From an uncultured Bacteroidota bacterium (GTDB taxonomy: Bacteria; Bacteroidota; Bacteroidia; Flavobacteriales; Flavobacteriaceae), in NCBI GenBank assembly GCA_903838055.1, contig CAILWV010000047.1, forward strand, positions 1 through 46,572: a stretch of DNA of 46,572 bases. The letters run 5' to 3'. Each line of letters opens with the position of its first letter. The stretch's first letter is position 1. Under the pieces are notes generated by a model. It was not told where the DNA came from, ran no database searches, and saw only the letters and a list, made by a program, of their open reading frames with translations. Shown piece by piece: positions 1-7,455 of the stretch. A program made the translations under genes and the position numbers.

Positions 1-75
1 GATCTTTCATTCGCGGCTTATTTGTTCTCAGATATTTCTAGGAGTTGGTAATGAACGTGTGCCTTAATGCGGGTG

Positions 76-105
76 CAAAAGTACTATTCTTTTTTACTCT
101 CACAA
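76..105 (-). promoter_or_regulatory. Leftward Bacteroidota-type promoter
   Basis: On the minus strand a TTG (-33 element, 105..103) is followed after 19 bases by TACTTTTG (83..76), a perfect match to the TAnnTTTG -7 box. The bases after the box (CACCCGC) resemble strong Bacteroidota promoters. The transcript would run leftward out of the window. An ATG on the minus strand at 10..8 could be the start of the gene it serves, but only three codons are visible, so no CDS is called. Confidence 0.55.
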
Positions 106-201
106 GGGTTTTATATCCCTTTTTTAAAAGTATTTTTTAATGTGTTGGTTTTGTGAGGGTTGTTAGTGAAAGTTTTTTTTGTTTGGTGGGGTTTTTAAAA
201 A

Positions 202-240
202 GGACCTCACCCCTAGCCCCTCTCCAAAGGAGAGAGGAAC
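202..240. repeat. Dispersed GC-rich intergenic repeat with short hairpin
   Basis: This C-rich stretch stands out in an AT-rich region. It contains the near-palindrome CTCTCCAAAGGAGAG and reads as the 'CCTCACCCC-AGCCCC-TCTCC-AAA-GGAGAG' family seen many times between genes in flavobacterial and other genomes (recalled, not searched). A 70-codon minus-strand reading frame over 163..375 runs through it and is not believed to be a gene. Confidence 0.6.
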
Positions 241-338
241 GCGTAACTGTTTAATTAGGACATGTCTTTTGTTGGGAACTATGTTGTACTGTAATAGTTG
301 TTGTTTTGGAAATGGAAATCTTTCTAAATCATCCGAAA

Positions 339-411
339 ATAGCCCTGATTGAGGCGGTAGCTCTCGTGGAGGCACGAAACGAGACTAAAGACGAAAGCAG
401 GAAATACCATC
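339..411 (+). ncRNA. Candidate structured RNA (possibly Flavo-1-like)
   Basis: The stretch is non-coding and richer in GC than its surroundings. It can fold with CCTG (344-347) against CAGG (398-401) around an inner stem TCTCGT (362-367)/ACGAGA (379-384). The opening AGCCCTGATTGAGGCGG resembles a sequence type that recurs between genes in flavobacteria. I suspect the Flavo-1 RNA family of Bacteroidota, but that identity and the strand are unconfirmed. The rest of 1-483 holds nothing else I can support. Confidence 0.35.
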
Positions 412-483
412 TCTAAGATGCCTTATGTTGCGCTGCTAATTAATCGAAACGAATTGTTTTAGCAGGGGAAATCTCAGATACTT

Positions 484-936
484 TTATATTGTAAAGGCAG
501 TAGTGTTTTTTACTTCACCAATCATAAAAGTACTATGAGTGCTTCCTATATGTTGCAGTGTAGTTAGTTTAGTGACCATAAATTCTCGGTATTCTTCCAT
601 GTCTTTTACGCAGATTTTTAAGATATAATCGTAATCTCCACTAACATGAAAGCACTCTAAAACCTCGGTTAATTTTACAACTTCGCTTTCAAATTTAGTT
701 AGAAAATCTTTGGAATGTTGGATAAGTTTAATGTGACAGAAAATTACAAATCCTTTATTTATTTTATTACGATTTAATAATACTACATACTTGTCAATAA
801 TTCCATCACGCTCTAATTTTTTTATTCGCTCATAAACAGCAGTTACAGAAAGATTCAATTTTAACGAAAGTTCTTTGGTTGTTTTTTTAGTATCTGCCTG
901 AAGTAATTGCAAAAGTTTTTTATCAATGGCATCCAT
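484..936 (-). CDS. Lrp/AsnC-family transcriptional regulator
   Basis: The 150-residue protein has the standard Lrp/AsnC size and layout. An N-terminal helix-turn-helix lies at about residues 3-50 (IDKKLLQLLQ, then LSVTAVYERIKKLERDGII). A C-terminal RAM/AsnC ligand-binding domain follows, with the typical VSGDYDYIL stretch near residue 100. It is divergent from a PLP-dependent Met/Cys lyase, with three copies of AAATTAGATT in the shared intergenic region. Lrp-type regulators next to methionine gamma-lyase are known from Pseudomonas (MdeR-mdeA), so local control of the lyase by a sulfur amino acid is a reasonable inference. One repeat copy overlaps its own -7 box, which suggests autoregulation. 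Confidence 0.9.
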   Translation of the reverse strand: MDAIDKKLLQLLQADTKKTTKELSLKLNLSVTAVYERIKKLERDGIIDKYVVLLNRNKINKGFVIFCHIKLIQHSKDFLTKFESEVVKLTEVLECFHVSGDYDYILKICVKDMEEYREFMVTKLTTLQHIGSTHSTFMIGEVKNTTAFTI

Positions 937-975
937 TTTTGGCTGGGTATTGGGTTAATATTTCTAAAATTAATT

Positions 976-1029
976 AAATTAGATTACAAAATTAGATTTT
1001 TTTTCTAAAAATAAACATAAAATTAGATT
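976..1029. promoter_or_regulatory. Three AAATTAGATT repeats, candidate Lrp operators
   Basis: AAATTAGATT occurs at 976-985, 989-998 and 1020-1029 in the lrp-lyase intergenic region. The copies lie just upstream of the lyase promoter, and one overlaps the lrp -7 box (TAATTTTG, minus strand, 994..987). The arrangement suits activation of the lyase and autorepression of the regulator. The region is AT-rich, so chance recurrence cannot be ruled out. Confidence 0.5.
987..994 (-). promoter_or_regulatory. -7 box of the lrp-type regulator gene
   Basis: TAATTTTG on the minus strand is a perfect TAnnTTTG match about 50 bases upstream of the start at 936. It overlaps one AAATTAGATT copy and abuts another. 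No clear TTG -33 element is present. Confidence 0.45.
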
Positions 1030-1054
1030 TAAAAACTAAAAAAGTAAATTTATA

Positions 1055-1085
1055 TTGACAATTTATCTAAAATTCTTCAATTTTG
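1055..1085 (+). promoter_or_regulatory. Promoter of the Met/Cys lyase gene
   Basis: TTG (1055-1057), 20 bases, then CAATTTTG (1078-1085), which matches the Bacteroidota consensus at all but the first -7 position. Transcription would start near 1089, giving a leader of about 40 bases before the ATG at 1131. Confidence 0.55.
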
Positions 1086-1130
1086 AACTACTATAAATAA
1101 CTATATTCAAAAAACTATAAACTAATAAAT

Positions 1131-2333
1131 ATGAAAAAATTCAACCCAGCAGATAAAATACAAGACTTACAATTTTTTGGAGAATTTGGAGGTGTTAACC
1201 CATCTATATCTGATTCTTCTACATATACTTTTCTTTCTGCAAAAACGATGTTTGATACTTTTGAAGGAAATGCTGAGGGATGTTATTTGTACTCGCGCCA
1301 TTCTTCTCCGAGTAATTTATACCTTGATAAGGCCCTAGCAGCAATGGAGGGGACAGAAACTGCTAATGTTTCAGCTTCTGGAATGGGAGCTATAACTCCT
1401 ACTTTATTACAATTATGTGCATCGGGAGATCATATAGTTTCAAGCAGGACGATTTACGGAGGCACCTATGCTTTTTTAAAGAACTTCACTCCACGATTAG
1501 GCATAAAAACTACCTTCGTTGACATCACAAAATTAGATATTGTAGAGGCAGCAATTACAAAAAACACAAAAGTACTATATTGTGAAACTGTAAGTAATCC
1601 TTTGTTAGAGGTTGCAGACATTGCTGGCTTGGCAAAGATTGCTAAAAAGTACAATTTAAAGTTAGTAGTAGATAATACCTTTTCCCCTCTTTCGGTTGCT
1701 CCAATTTCATTGGGAGCTGACATTGTTATTCATAGTTTAACTAAATATATAAACGGCAGCAGTGACACTGTTGGCGGGGTTACTTGTGGCTCAAGAGAAT
1801 TCATTAACAGTTTAAAAGACGTGAATTCAGGTGCTAGCATGCTACTAGGACCAACAATGGATAGTTTACGTTCTGCATCTGTAATGAAAAACTTGAGAAC
1901 GCTTCATATTCGAATGAAACAACATAGTTATAATGCTAAGTATTTGGCTGCTAAATTTGAAAAAGACGGATTAAAAGTAGTTTATCCAGGTTTAGAAAGT
2001 CATCCTAGTCATAAGTTATATTCCACAATGATAAATCATGAATATGGATTTGGAGGAATGATGACAATAGATGCGGGAAGTATTGAAAAAGCTAATGAAT
2101 TAATGGAATTAATGCAAGAAAAAAACCTAGGATATTTAGCTGTTAGTTTGGGTTTTTACAAAACCTTATTTAGTGCCCCAGGAACCTCAACATCTTCAGA
2201 AATCCCTCTTGAAGAACAAAAAGAAATGGGACTTACCGATGGATTAATTCGTTTTTCTATTGGCCTGGACAATGACATTGAAAGAACCTACAAATCAATG
2301 AAAGAGTGCATGTTAAACTTAGGAGTTCTATAG
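1131..2333 (+). CDS. Cys/Met-metabolism PLP-dependent lyase (methionine gamma-lyase type)
   Basis: The 400-residue protein is of usual length for the cystathionine/methionine gamma-lyase family. Visible features are the YSRHSSPS segment (Y54, R56, phosphate contacts from the neighbouring subunit), the PLP-stacking region YGGT (109-112), the VVDNTF segment near 180 and the Schiff-base lysine in HSLTKY (K205). It should catalyse gamma- (or beta-) elimination on sulfur amino acids in the cytosol. The position equal to Cys116 of Pseudomonas methionine gamma-lyase is Gly111, so strict methionine specificity is not assured; cystathionine or homocysteine are alternatives. A divergent Lrp-type regulator supports amino-acid-responsive control. 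Confidence 0.85.
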   Translation: MKKFNPADKIQDLQFFGEFGGVNPSISDSSTYTFLSAKTMFDTFEGNAEGCYLYSRHSSPSNLYLDKALAAMEGTETANVSASGMGAITPTLLQLCASGDHIVSSRTIYGGTYAFLKNFTPRLGIKTTFVDITKLDIVEAAITKNTKVLYCETVSNPLLEVADIAGLAKIAKKYNLKLVVDNTFSPLSVAPISLGADIVIHSLTKYINGSSDTVGGVTCGSREFINSLKDVNSGASMLLGPTMDSLRSASVMKNLRTLHIRMKQHSYNAKYLAAKFEKDGLKVVYPGLESHPSHKLYSTMINHEYGFGGMMTIDAGSIEKANELMELMQEKNLGYLAVSLGFYKTLFSAPGTSTSSEIPLEEQKEMGLTDGLIRFSIGLDNDIERTYKSMKECMLNLGVL

Positions 2334-2402
2334 AATTATTATTTTAATAAAATAGATAAATTAAGTCTTTTGATGTTATTAATAAAATGATTATTTTTTG
2401 TG

Positions 2403-2410
2403 TAAATTTG
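2403..2410 (+). promoter_or_regulatory. -7 box upstream of meaB
   Basis: TAAATTTG fits TAnnTTTG exactly and lies 19 bases before the TTG start at 2430. It shows that meaB can be transcribed separately from the lyase gene and is compatible with the upstream TTG start. Confidence 0.45.
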
Positions 2411-2429
2411 TTTTTCGAAAACTAATTAT

Positions 2430-3512
2430 TTGAAACCAAATTCTATAAATTCAGCTTTAACAGAAAAGGACGGAATTAATAAGCCGCCAAATATAAGCTC
2501 TTCATCGGTAGCTGTGATTCAGAAAATGCGTAAAAAGCAACCTTCTGCGCAAGAGCTTATTGATAAAATAGTGACGCATGATAAATCGGCTTTAAGTAGA
2601 GCTATTACTTTAGTTGAAAGCACGAATCCCGCACACTTTGACAAAGCAAATACTATTATTCAGTCCTGTTTACCGTATGCCAACAAATCTTTTAGAATTG
2701 GAATTACAGGAGTTCCTGGTGTTGGAAAAAGCACTTTTATAGAAGCATTTGGAAAACATTTAACTTCAATTGGAAAGAAAGTAGCTGTTCTTGCAGTAGA
2801 TCCGAGTAGTACCATTTCACATGGGAGTATTTTAGGTGATAAAACCCGGATGGAAGAATTAGTGAAAGATGAAAACGCCTATATTAGACCTAGTGCATCT
2901 GGAGAAACGCTAGGTGGTGTTGCTAGAAAAACGCGTGAAACCATTATTTTGTGTGAGGCTGCAGGATTTGACACCATAATAATTGAAACTGTTGGTGTTG
3001 GACAAAGTGAAACAGCTGTTCATAGTATGGTAGATTTTTTTCTTCTATTAAAAATATCTGGAGCTGGCGATGAATTACAAGGAATAAAAAGAGGAATAAT
3101 GGAAATGGCTGATGCAATTGTTATTAATAAAGCTGATGGCGATAATATTAACAAAGCTAAATTAGCAAAAACTGAATTTAACAGGGCTTTACATTTATTT
3201 CCTGCAAAGAAATCAGGATGGATCCCTACGGCATCTACTTGTAGTTCGTATACAAAAGAAGGCATCTCCGAAGTTTGGCAAAGCATAGTAAAGTATAAAG
3301 AATTAGTAGAAAGCAATCATTATTTTGAACAAAAAAGACATGAACAAAATCAGTTTTGGATGATGGAAACTATTAATAATCAATTACAATCTAATTTTTA
3401 TAACCATCCAAAAATAATTAAACTTCTAGAGAAAAATAAAATAGCAGTACAAAACGATGAAATTTCTCCTTTTACAGCTGCAATGAAATTGTTAAACACC
3501 TATTTTCAATAA
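2430..3512 (+). CDS. meaB: MeaB-type GTPase, methylmalonyl-CoA mutase chaperone (ArgK family)
   Basis: The 360-residue protein is a SIMIBI-class GTPase. Walker A GVPGVGKST is at residues 94-102, AVDPSS follows on the next strand, IIETVGVGQSE is the switch/Walker B segment, and NKADGDN (about 230) is the base-recognition loop. MeaB loads and protects adenosylcobalamin on methylmalonyl-CoA mutase in propionate/succinyl-CoA metabolism. The mutase genes are not in this window. The start is TTG at 2430; the next in-frame ATG is residue 33 and would remove part of the N-terminal extension, so TTG is preferred. The gene ends in a terminator hairpin against a convergent gene. Confidence 0.92.
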   Translation: MKPNSINSALTEKDGINKPPNISSSSVAVIQKMRKKQPSAQELIDKIVTHDKSALSRAITLVESTNPAHFDKANTIIQSCLPYANKSFRIGITGVPGVGKSTFIEAFGKHLTSIGKKVAVLAVDPSSTISHGSILGDKTRMEELVKDENAYIRPSASGETLGGVARKTRETIILCEAAGFDTIIIETVGVGQSETAVHSMVDFFLLLKISGAGDELQGIKRGIMEMADAIVINKADGDNINKAKLAKTEFNRALHLFPAKKSGWIPTASTCSSYTKEGISEVWQSIVKYKELVESNHYFEQKRHEQNQFWMMETINNQLQSNFYNHPKIIKLLEKNKIAVQNDEISPFTAAMKLLNTYFQ

Positions 3513-3545
3513 TATCAAAGCACATAAATTAGTGTGCTTTGATAT
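3512..3545. terminator. Hairpin between convergent meaB and DUF465 genes
   Basis: A perfect 13-bp stem (3512-3524 with 3533-3545, ATATCAAAGCACA and its complement) closes an 8-base loop. It begins at the last base of the meaB stop codon. It lies between convergent genes and probably ends transcription from one or both sides, though the following T-run is weak. Confidence 0.6.
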
Positions 3546-3558
3546 TAACTTTTAAAAT

Positions 3559-3789
3559 TTATTTATTTAGATAACTATAAATTTGATCTTTTAGATTCAA
3601 AAATTTTGCTTTAACAAGATGAATATACTCATCTATAGCAATTTCTTCTCCAGTATTTATTCTATGTATTTGATGTTCTATTCTATCATATTCATCAAAT
3701 AATTCTTTAAAATGTCTATCTTCCATTTTTAATTTATGGATTTTTTCCTGGTGCTCAGGAAACTCGTGAAGTAAATCATGTCTTTGCAT
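3559..3789 (-). CDS. DUF465/YdcH-family small protein
   Basis: The 76-residue protein is highly charged and helical, with the YdcH/DUF465 layout: HDLLHEFPEHQEKIHKLK, then FKELFDEYDRIEHQI, then an acidic linker and a second helix ending near the C terminus. The family is widespread, probably a coiled-coil hairpin, and has no established biochemical role. It lies 30 bases after the safE-like gene and may be the last member of the cbb3 accessory transcript, though a functional link is not shown. Confidence 0.75.
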   Translation of the reverse strand: MQRHDLLHEFPEHQEKIHKLKMEDRHFKELFDEYDRIEHQIHRINTGEEIAIDEYIHLVKAKFLNLKDQIYSYLNK

Positions 3790-3819
3790 AATGATATAAG
3801 TATTGGTTAATATTATAAT

Positions 3820-4521
3820 TTAATGACAACTCGCATTAGCTTTTACAAATAAATTAGTATTACTAGGTGACAGATAAGCAATATCAAGTCCTAAGCCACG
3901 AATAATAAACAGAATCCCAATAAAAACTGCTACGACTGGTATTATTTTTTGCATTTTGGTTCTTATACTAATTGAAAAAATATTAGAAATAAGAACTACG
4001 AAACTCATCATCGGTATTGTTCCTAAACCATATAAAAGCATGTAGGAGATACTCAAAGTCAGGCTTGACATTGCAATAGCGCCAAACAAAGCAGCATATA
4101 CTAAACCGCAAGGTAAAAATCCGTTAAGTACACCAATTGTAAATAAGGCATCTGGAGTTTTACGTTTGAATTGACTTCCTAAACTGGTTTTTACTTTGGA
4201 AATTAACTTGTAAACTGGTTTTGAAAAATTGTATTTCATAAACACTCTTTCAGGAACAATTGCGATAATTATCATTAATAAACCTACAACAATAGATAAT
4301 TGCTGCTGTATTCCTGCCATATAGAAACCCTTGCCTAATATTCCAAAAATCAATCCTAGAGATGCATAAGAAGTCAATCTACCCATATGATAAATCATAA
4401 TTTGGATTACTTTTTTAGCAGAATTATTCTTGTCTACAGGCAACATCATAGCAATTGGTCCGCACATACCAATACAGTGCAGGCTACTAAATAGTCCAAA
4501 AAATAATGCGGAATAAAGCAT
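3820..4521 (-). CDS. SafE/UreH-like membrane protein of the cbb3 locus
   Basis: The 233-residue integral membrane protein has about six hydrophobic helices. The first carries SLHCIGMCGP (His15, Cys16, Cys20), the signature of the sulfite exporter TauE/SafE (UreH-like) family. A second conserved NGFLPCGLVYAAL segment lies mid-protein. The C terminus ends in Cys-His. Homologues often accompany cco/fix genes in Bacteroidota. The Cys/His motif suggests metal, perhaps copper, handling for oxidase assembly; that is inference. It follows ccoH by 12 bases, so co-transcription is very likely. Confidence 0.75.
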   Translation of the reverse strand: MLYSALFFGLFSSLHCIGMCGPIAMMLPVDKNNSAKKVIQIMIYHMGRLTSYASLGLIFGILGKGFYMAGIQQQLSIVVGLLMIIIAIVPERVFMKYNFSKPVYKLISKVKTSLGSQFKRKTPDALFTIGVLNGFLPCGLVYAALFGAIAMSSLTLSISYMLLYGLGTIPMMSFVVLISNIFSISIRTKMQKIIPVVAVFIGILFIIRGLGLDIAYLSPSNTNLFVKANASCH

Positions 4522-4533
4522 TCTAGAAAACTT

Positions 4534-4989
4534 TTATTGTTTAAAATAAACTTCTTCTTTGTTTAAGTATTTTTTACCTTGGTAATTCCAATCTATAGAA
4601 ATGCCCCAACGACCGCCAACCAAGTTACTTTTAGGTATGAGCAAATGGGCGCTAGATAAAGAAATCGGAATTTCAAAATCTAACTTTTGGTTGGACGGTC
4701 TATATAAGGACACTTTACCATTGATGGATTTATAATCAAAATCTTTAGGAAAATCTATAGTTATTCCTTCTGATAAAACCTTTATTACAACTTTATCATT
4801 TTTTAAATCGTAAGCATTTTGCTCTTTATCTAAATCTTGTTGCGCTAATAATTCTTTTTTATAATATTCATTTACTACAAGTTCATTATCGTATTTATGA
4901 TTAGATTGAACGCTAAACACAAAAAACAAAATAAAGCTCATAAATACTGCAAAGGCAATAACGATTCCTGTTCCCCAATTGATTTTCAT
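4534..4989 (-). CDS. ccoH: FixH/CcoH family cbb3 oxidase assembly protein
   Basis: The 151-residue protein has a single N-terminal membrane helix (about residues 7-27), then NELVVNEYYKKELLAQQDLDK, the typical FixH stretch following the anchor. The rest is a periplasmic beta-rich domain. FixH/CcoH is needed for assembly or stability of cbb3 oxidase. It lies 13 bases downstream of ccoG and 12 bases upstream of the safE-like gene, in the order expected for fixG-fixH-type clusters. Confidence 0.85.
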   Translation of the reverse strand: MKINWGTGIVIAFAVFMSFILFFVFSVQSNHKYDNELVVNEYYKKELLAQQDLDKEQNAYDLKNDKVVIKVLSEGITIDFPKDFDYKSINGKVSLYRPSNQKLDFEIPISLSSAHLLIPKSNLVGGRWGISIDWNYQGKKYLNKEEVYFKQ

Positions 4990-5002
4990 AATTTTATTTT
5001 TT

Positions 5003-6421
5003 TTAGTTAAAACTTCGTGGTCCTATAAAATTTGTAGTTTCGGTATCAATCAATTCTTTGTTGTTATAAACCTCTATTTTTAAATTGGTTTTATCTCCTT
5101 CTAAATAAATTGGATTAATTTCTACAAATAAAGTCCCTTCTGTTAAAGTTTGTTTTTTTACCACAAAATGGTCGTTACCTACCAATTTTATTGTCCCTTT
5201 TGGAGAGACTAACTTAAAGTAGACATTATTAAAATCGTGTTCTGTTTTATTTACTACTTTAAAGGTAAAAATATCACTTATATATTTTCCTTTATGTTGA
5301 AACAATTGCCCTGGAAGATGTAAAATAGTAGCTTCCACATCGTTTCTTAAAAACAACATTCCAATGAATACTCCAGTTAATATTACTAATACTGAAGCAT
5401 AACCTTTCATTCTAGTTGTAAAAACAAATTTTTCTTTTTTTACAATTTCATCTTCACTTGCATAACGAATAAGTCCTTTAGGCATTCCTACACTTTCCAT
5501 TATTGTATCACATTCGTCAATGCATGCTGTGCAATTTGTACATTCTAGTTGGGTACCATTTCGAATATCAATTCCTGTTGGACATACATGAACACATAAT
5601 TTACAATCAATACAATCACCTTTTCCGGTGGTCGCTCTGTCTTCTTGTTTATTAAATTTTGCTCTCCCTGTTTCTTTTTCACCACGAACGTGATCATAGG
5701 CAACAATTATAGATTTATCATCTAATAGAACACCTTGTAATCTTCCGTAAGGACAAGCAATAATGCAAACTTGTTCTCTAAAGGATATATAAATAAAGTA
5801 GAAAACATAGGTAAATATTATTAAAGCAATTAAGGTTTTAGTGTTATGTAATGGCCCTTCTGTAATGAACTTAAATAGTTCGTCACTACCAATTAAATAA
5901 GCTAAAAAAACATTGGCAATAATAAAAGATATAACATAAAAGATAAACCATTTTATTATTCTTTTTCTTATTTTTTCAGCATCCCAAGCTTGTTTAGATA
6001 ATCGAATTTGCGCACCTCTATCTCCTTCAATCCAAAATTCAATTCTACGGAATACCATTTCCATAAAAATGGTTTGCGGACAAAACCATCCACAAAAAAT
6101 TCTACCAAATGCAACTGTAAACAATGCCAAACTTACTACTCCGATGATCATTACAATCACAAAAATGTGAAAATCTTGCGGCCAGAATGGAAAACTAAAA
6201 ATATTAAATTTACGTTCTAGTACATTGAACAATAAAAATTGATTTCCATTAATTTTTATAAAAGGAGCAGAAAACAAGAATAGTAATAGAAAATAACTTA
6301 ACCATTTTCTTCTTTCGTATAGTTTTCCTTTGGGGATTTTAGCGAAAATCCAAGATCTTTTCCCTTGTTTATCGATAGTTGCAATACTATCTCTAAAATT
6401 TTCGTCTGGTAATTTTGACAT
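5003..6421 (-). CDS. ccoG: CcoG/FixG cbb3 oxidase accessory iron-sulfur protein
   Basis: The 472-residue protein has several N-terminal membrane helices, the CGWFCPQTIF motif, ACPYGRLQG, and two ferredoxin-type [4Fe-4S] motifs (CIDCKLCVHVCPTGID and CTNCTACIDECD). A periplasmic Ig-like C-terminal domain follows a last helix near residue 340. CcoG is a membrane cupric reductase that supports copper delivery to the CuB site of cbb3 oxidase (known for the family). It lies 54 bases after ccoP, with a stable hairpin in the gap. Confidence 0.93.
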   Translation of the reverse strand: MSKLPDENFRDSIATIDKQGKRSWIFAKIPKGKLYERRKWLSYFLLLFLFSAPFIKINGNQFLLFNVLERKFNIFSFPFWPQDFHIFVIVMIIGVVSLALFTVAFGRIFCGWFCPQTIFMEMVFRRIEFWIEGDRGAQIRLSKQAWDAEKIRKRIIKWFIFYVISFIIANVFLAYLIGSDELFKFITEGPLHNTKTLIALIIFTYVFYFIYISFREQVCIIACPYGRLQGVLLDDKSIIVAYDHVRGEKETGRAKFNKQEDRATTGKGDCIDCKLCVHVCPTGIDIRNGTQLECTNCTACIDECDTIMESVGMPKGLIRYASEDEIVKKEKFVFTTRMKGYASVLVILTGVFIGMLFLRNDVEATILHLPGQLFQHKGKYISDIFTFKVVNKTEHDFNNVYFKLVSPKGTIKLVGNDHFVVKKQTLTEGTLFVEINPIYLEGDKTNLKIEVYNNKELIDTETTNFIGPRSFN

Positions 6422-6443
6422 TATTAATTTATTTAAAAAACTT

Positions 6444-6467
6444 CAAGTCCCGACTAATCGGGACTTG
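6444..6467. other. Intra-operon hairpin between ccoP and ccoG
   Basis: CAAGTCCCGA (6444-6453) pairs perfectly with TCGGGACTTG (6458-6467) across a CTAA loop. It is unusually GC-rich for this region and lacks a T-run, so a partial terminator, RNA-processing or mRNA-stability element is more likely than a full stop. Confidence 0.55.
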
Positions 6468-6475
6468 TAAATTAT

Positions 6476-7435
6476 TTATTTTACAGCAACTACTTTAGCT
6501 GCTACTTTGGTTGTATCTGCGGTGGCAGGTTTTGCAGCATCTTTAGGAGCTACTTTTTCTACCCATTGTTTTGCTTCTGGTTCGGTTGGTTTAGGGTTTA
6601 CTGGTTTAGATCCCTGAAGAGAAAGAACATAACTTGCTACTTTTTGAATTTCAGATGGTTTTATTGTAGCTTTCCAAGAAATCATTCCTTTTCCATCTCG
6701 ACCACCTTCCATAATAGTGTTGAATACATTTTTTATTCCGCCACCATTAATCCACATATCATCTGTTAAGTTTGGTCCAATCTGACCTCCTGCATCTGGT
6801 CGATGGCAAGGAATACAATTTTTGGTGAAGATATCTTTTCCAGCAGCAATACTTGCAGCATCGGTTAATAAAGTAACTTTTTCCTTATCCATTTGGTCTG
6901 GAGCAGTTTTGTTATATTCGTCAACTGCAATTTTGGCTTCGGCTACTTCTTTAACAAATTCTTGTGCTTGATTATCGCTTCCTAAAATTTCATAACGTAC
7001 TAAATAGATACCAGCAAAAATAATTGTACAATAGAACAAATATACCCACCAAGGAGGCAAAACATTGTCTAATTCTTTTATACCATCGTAATTATGATCT
7101 AGCATCACATCAGCTTCTTGTTCTAGTTCTTTAGAACGAGTAAGTTTTTTTAATAAATCTTGATAGAATTTACTTTCAGTAAAAGGAATCGACTGTGCTT
7201 CTTCTAATTGTTTTTTCTGTTCTTCGGTTAATAAATGATAGGTTACATTATCTACCGCACTAACTACAATTTCAATTGCTATTAAAAGGAATAAAAATAC
7301 AGCAAGAAATAACAATACCATTGGGTATTTAATAAATGCTGGCTGATCTCCAGAGTCAATAAAATATTCCATTGCGCCAAATACTGTGGCGAATATCAAT
7401 GGAACTCTAACGTAGGATGGAATTAATTTTTTCAT
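6476..7435 (-). CDS. ccoP: cbb3 oxidase subunit CcoP, single heme c
   Basis: The 319-residue protein has two N-terminal membrane helices (about 33-60 and 130-148) and one cytochrome c domain. The heme motif is CIPCH at 207-211, with likely axial ligand Met251 (GKGMISW). A Lys/Ala/Pro-rich tail (about 270-319) follows. CcoP passes electrons to CcoO/CcoN. Proteobacterial CcoP normally has two CxxCH motifs; here only one exists, which appears usual for Bacteroidota. It lies 20 bases after ccoQ in the same operon. Confidence 0.92.
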   Translation of the reverse strand: MKKLIPSYVRVPLIFATVFGAMEYFIDSGDQPAFIKYPMVLLFLAVFLFLLIAIEIVVSAVDNVTYHLLTEEQKKQLEEAQSIPFTESKFYQDLLKKLTRSKELEQEADVMLDHNYDGIKELDNVLPPWWVYLFYCTIIFAGIYLVRYEILGSDNQAQEFVKEVAEAKIAVDEYNKTAPDQMDKEKVTLLTDAASIAAGKDIFTKNCIPCHRPDAGGQIGPNLTDDMWINGGGIKNVFNTIMEGGRDGKGMISWKATIKPSEIQKVASYVLSLQGSKPVNPKPTEPEAKQWVEKVAPKDAAKPATADTTKVAAKVVAVK

Positions 7436-7455
7436 TTTATAATTCTTTATAAGGA

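Noticed and set aside
163..375. 70-codon minus-strand reading frame
   Set aside because: It runs through a dispersed repeat and the candidate RNA, has low-complexity content and no family resemblance.
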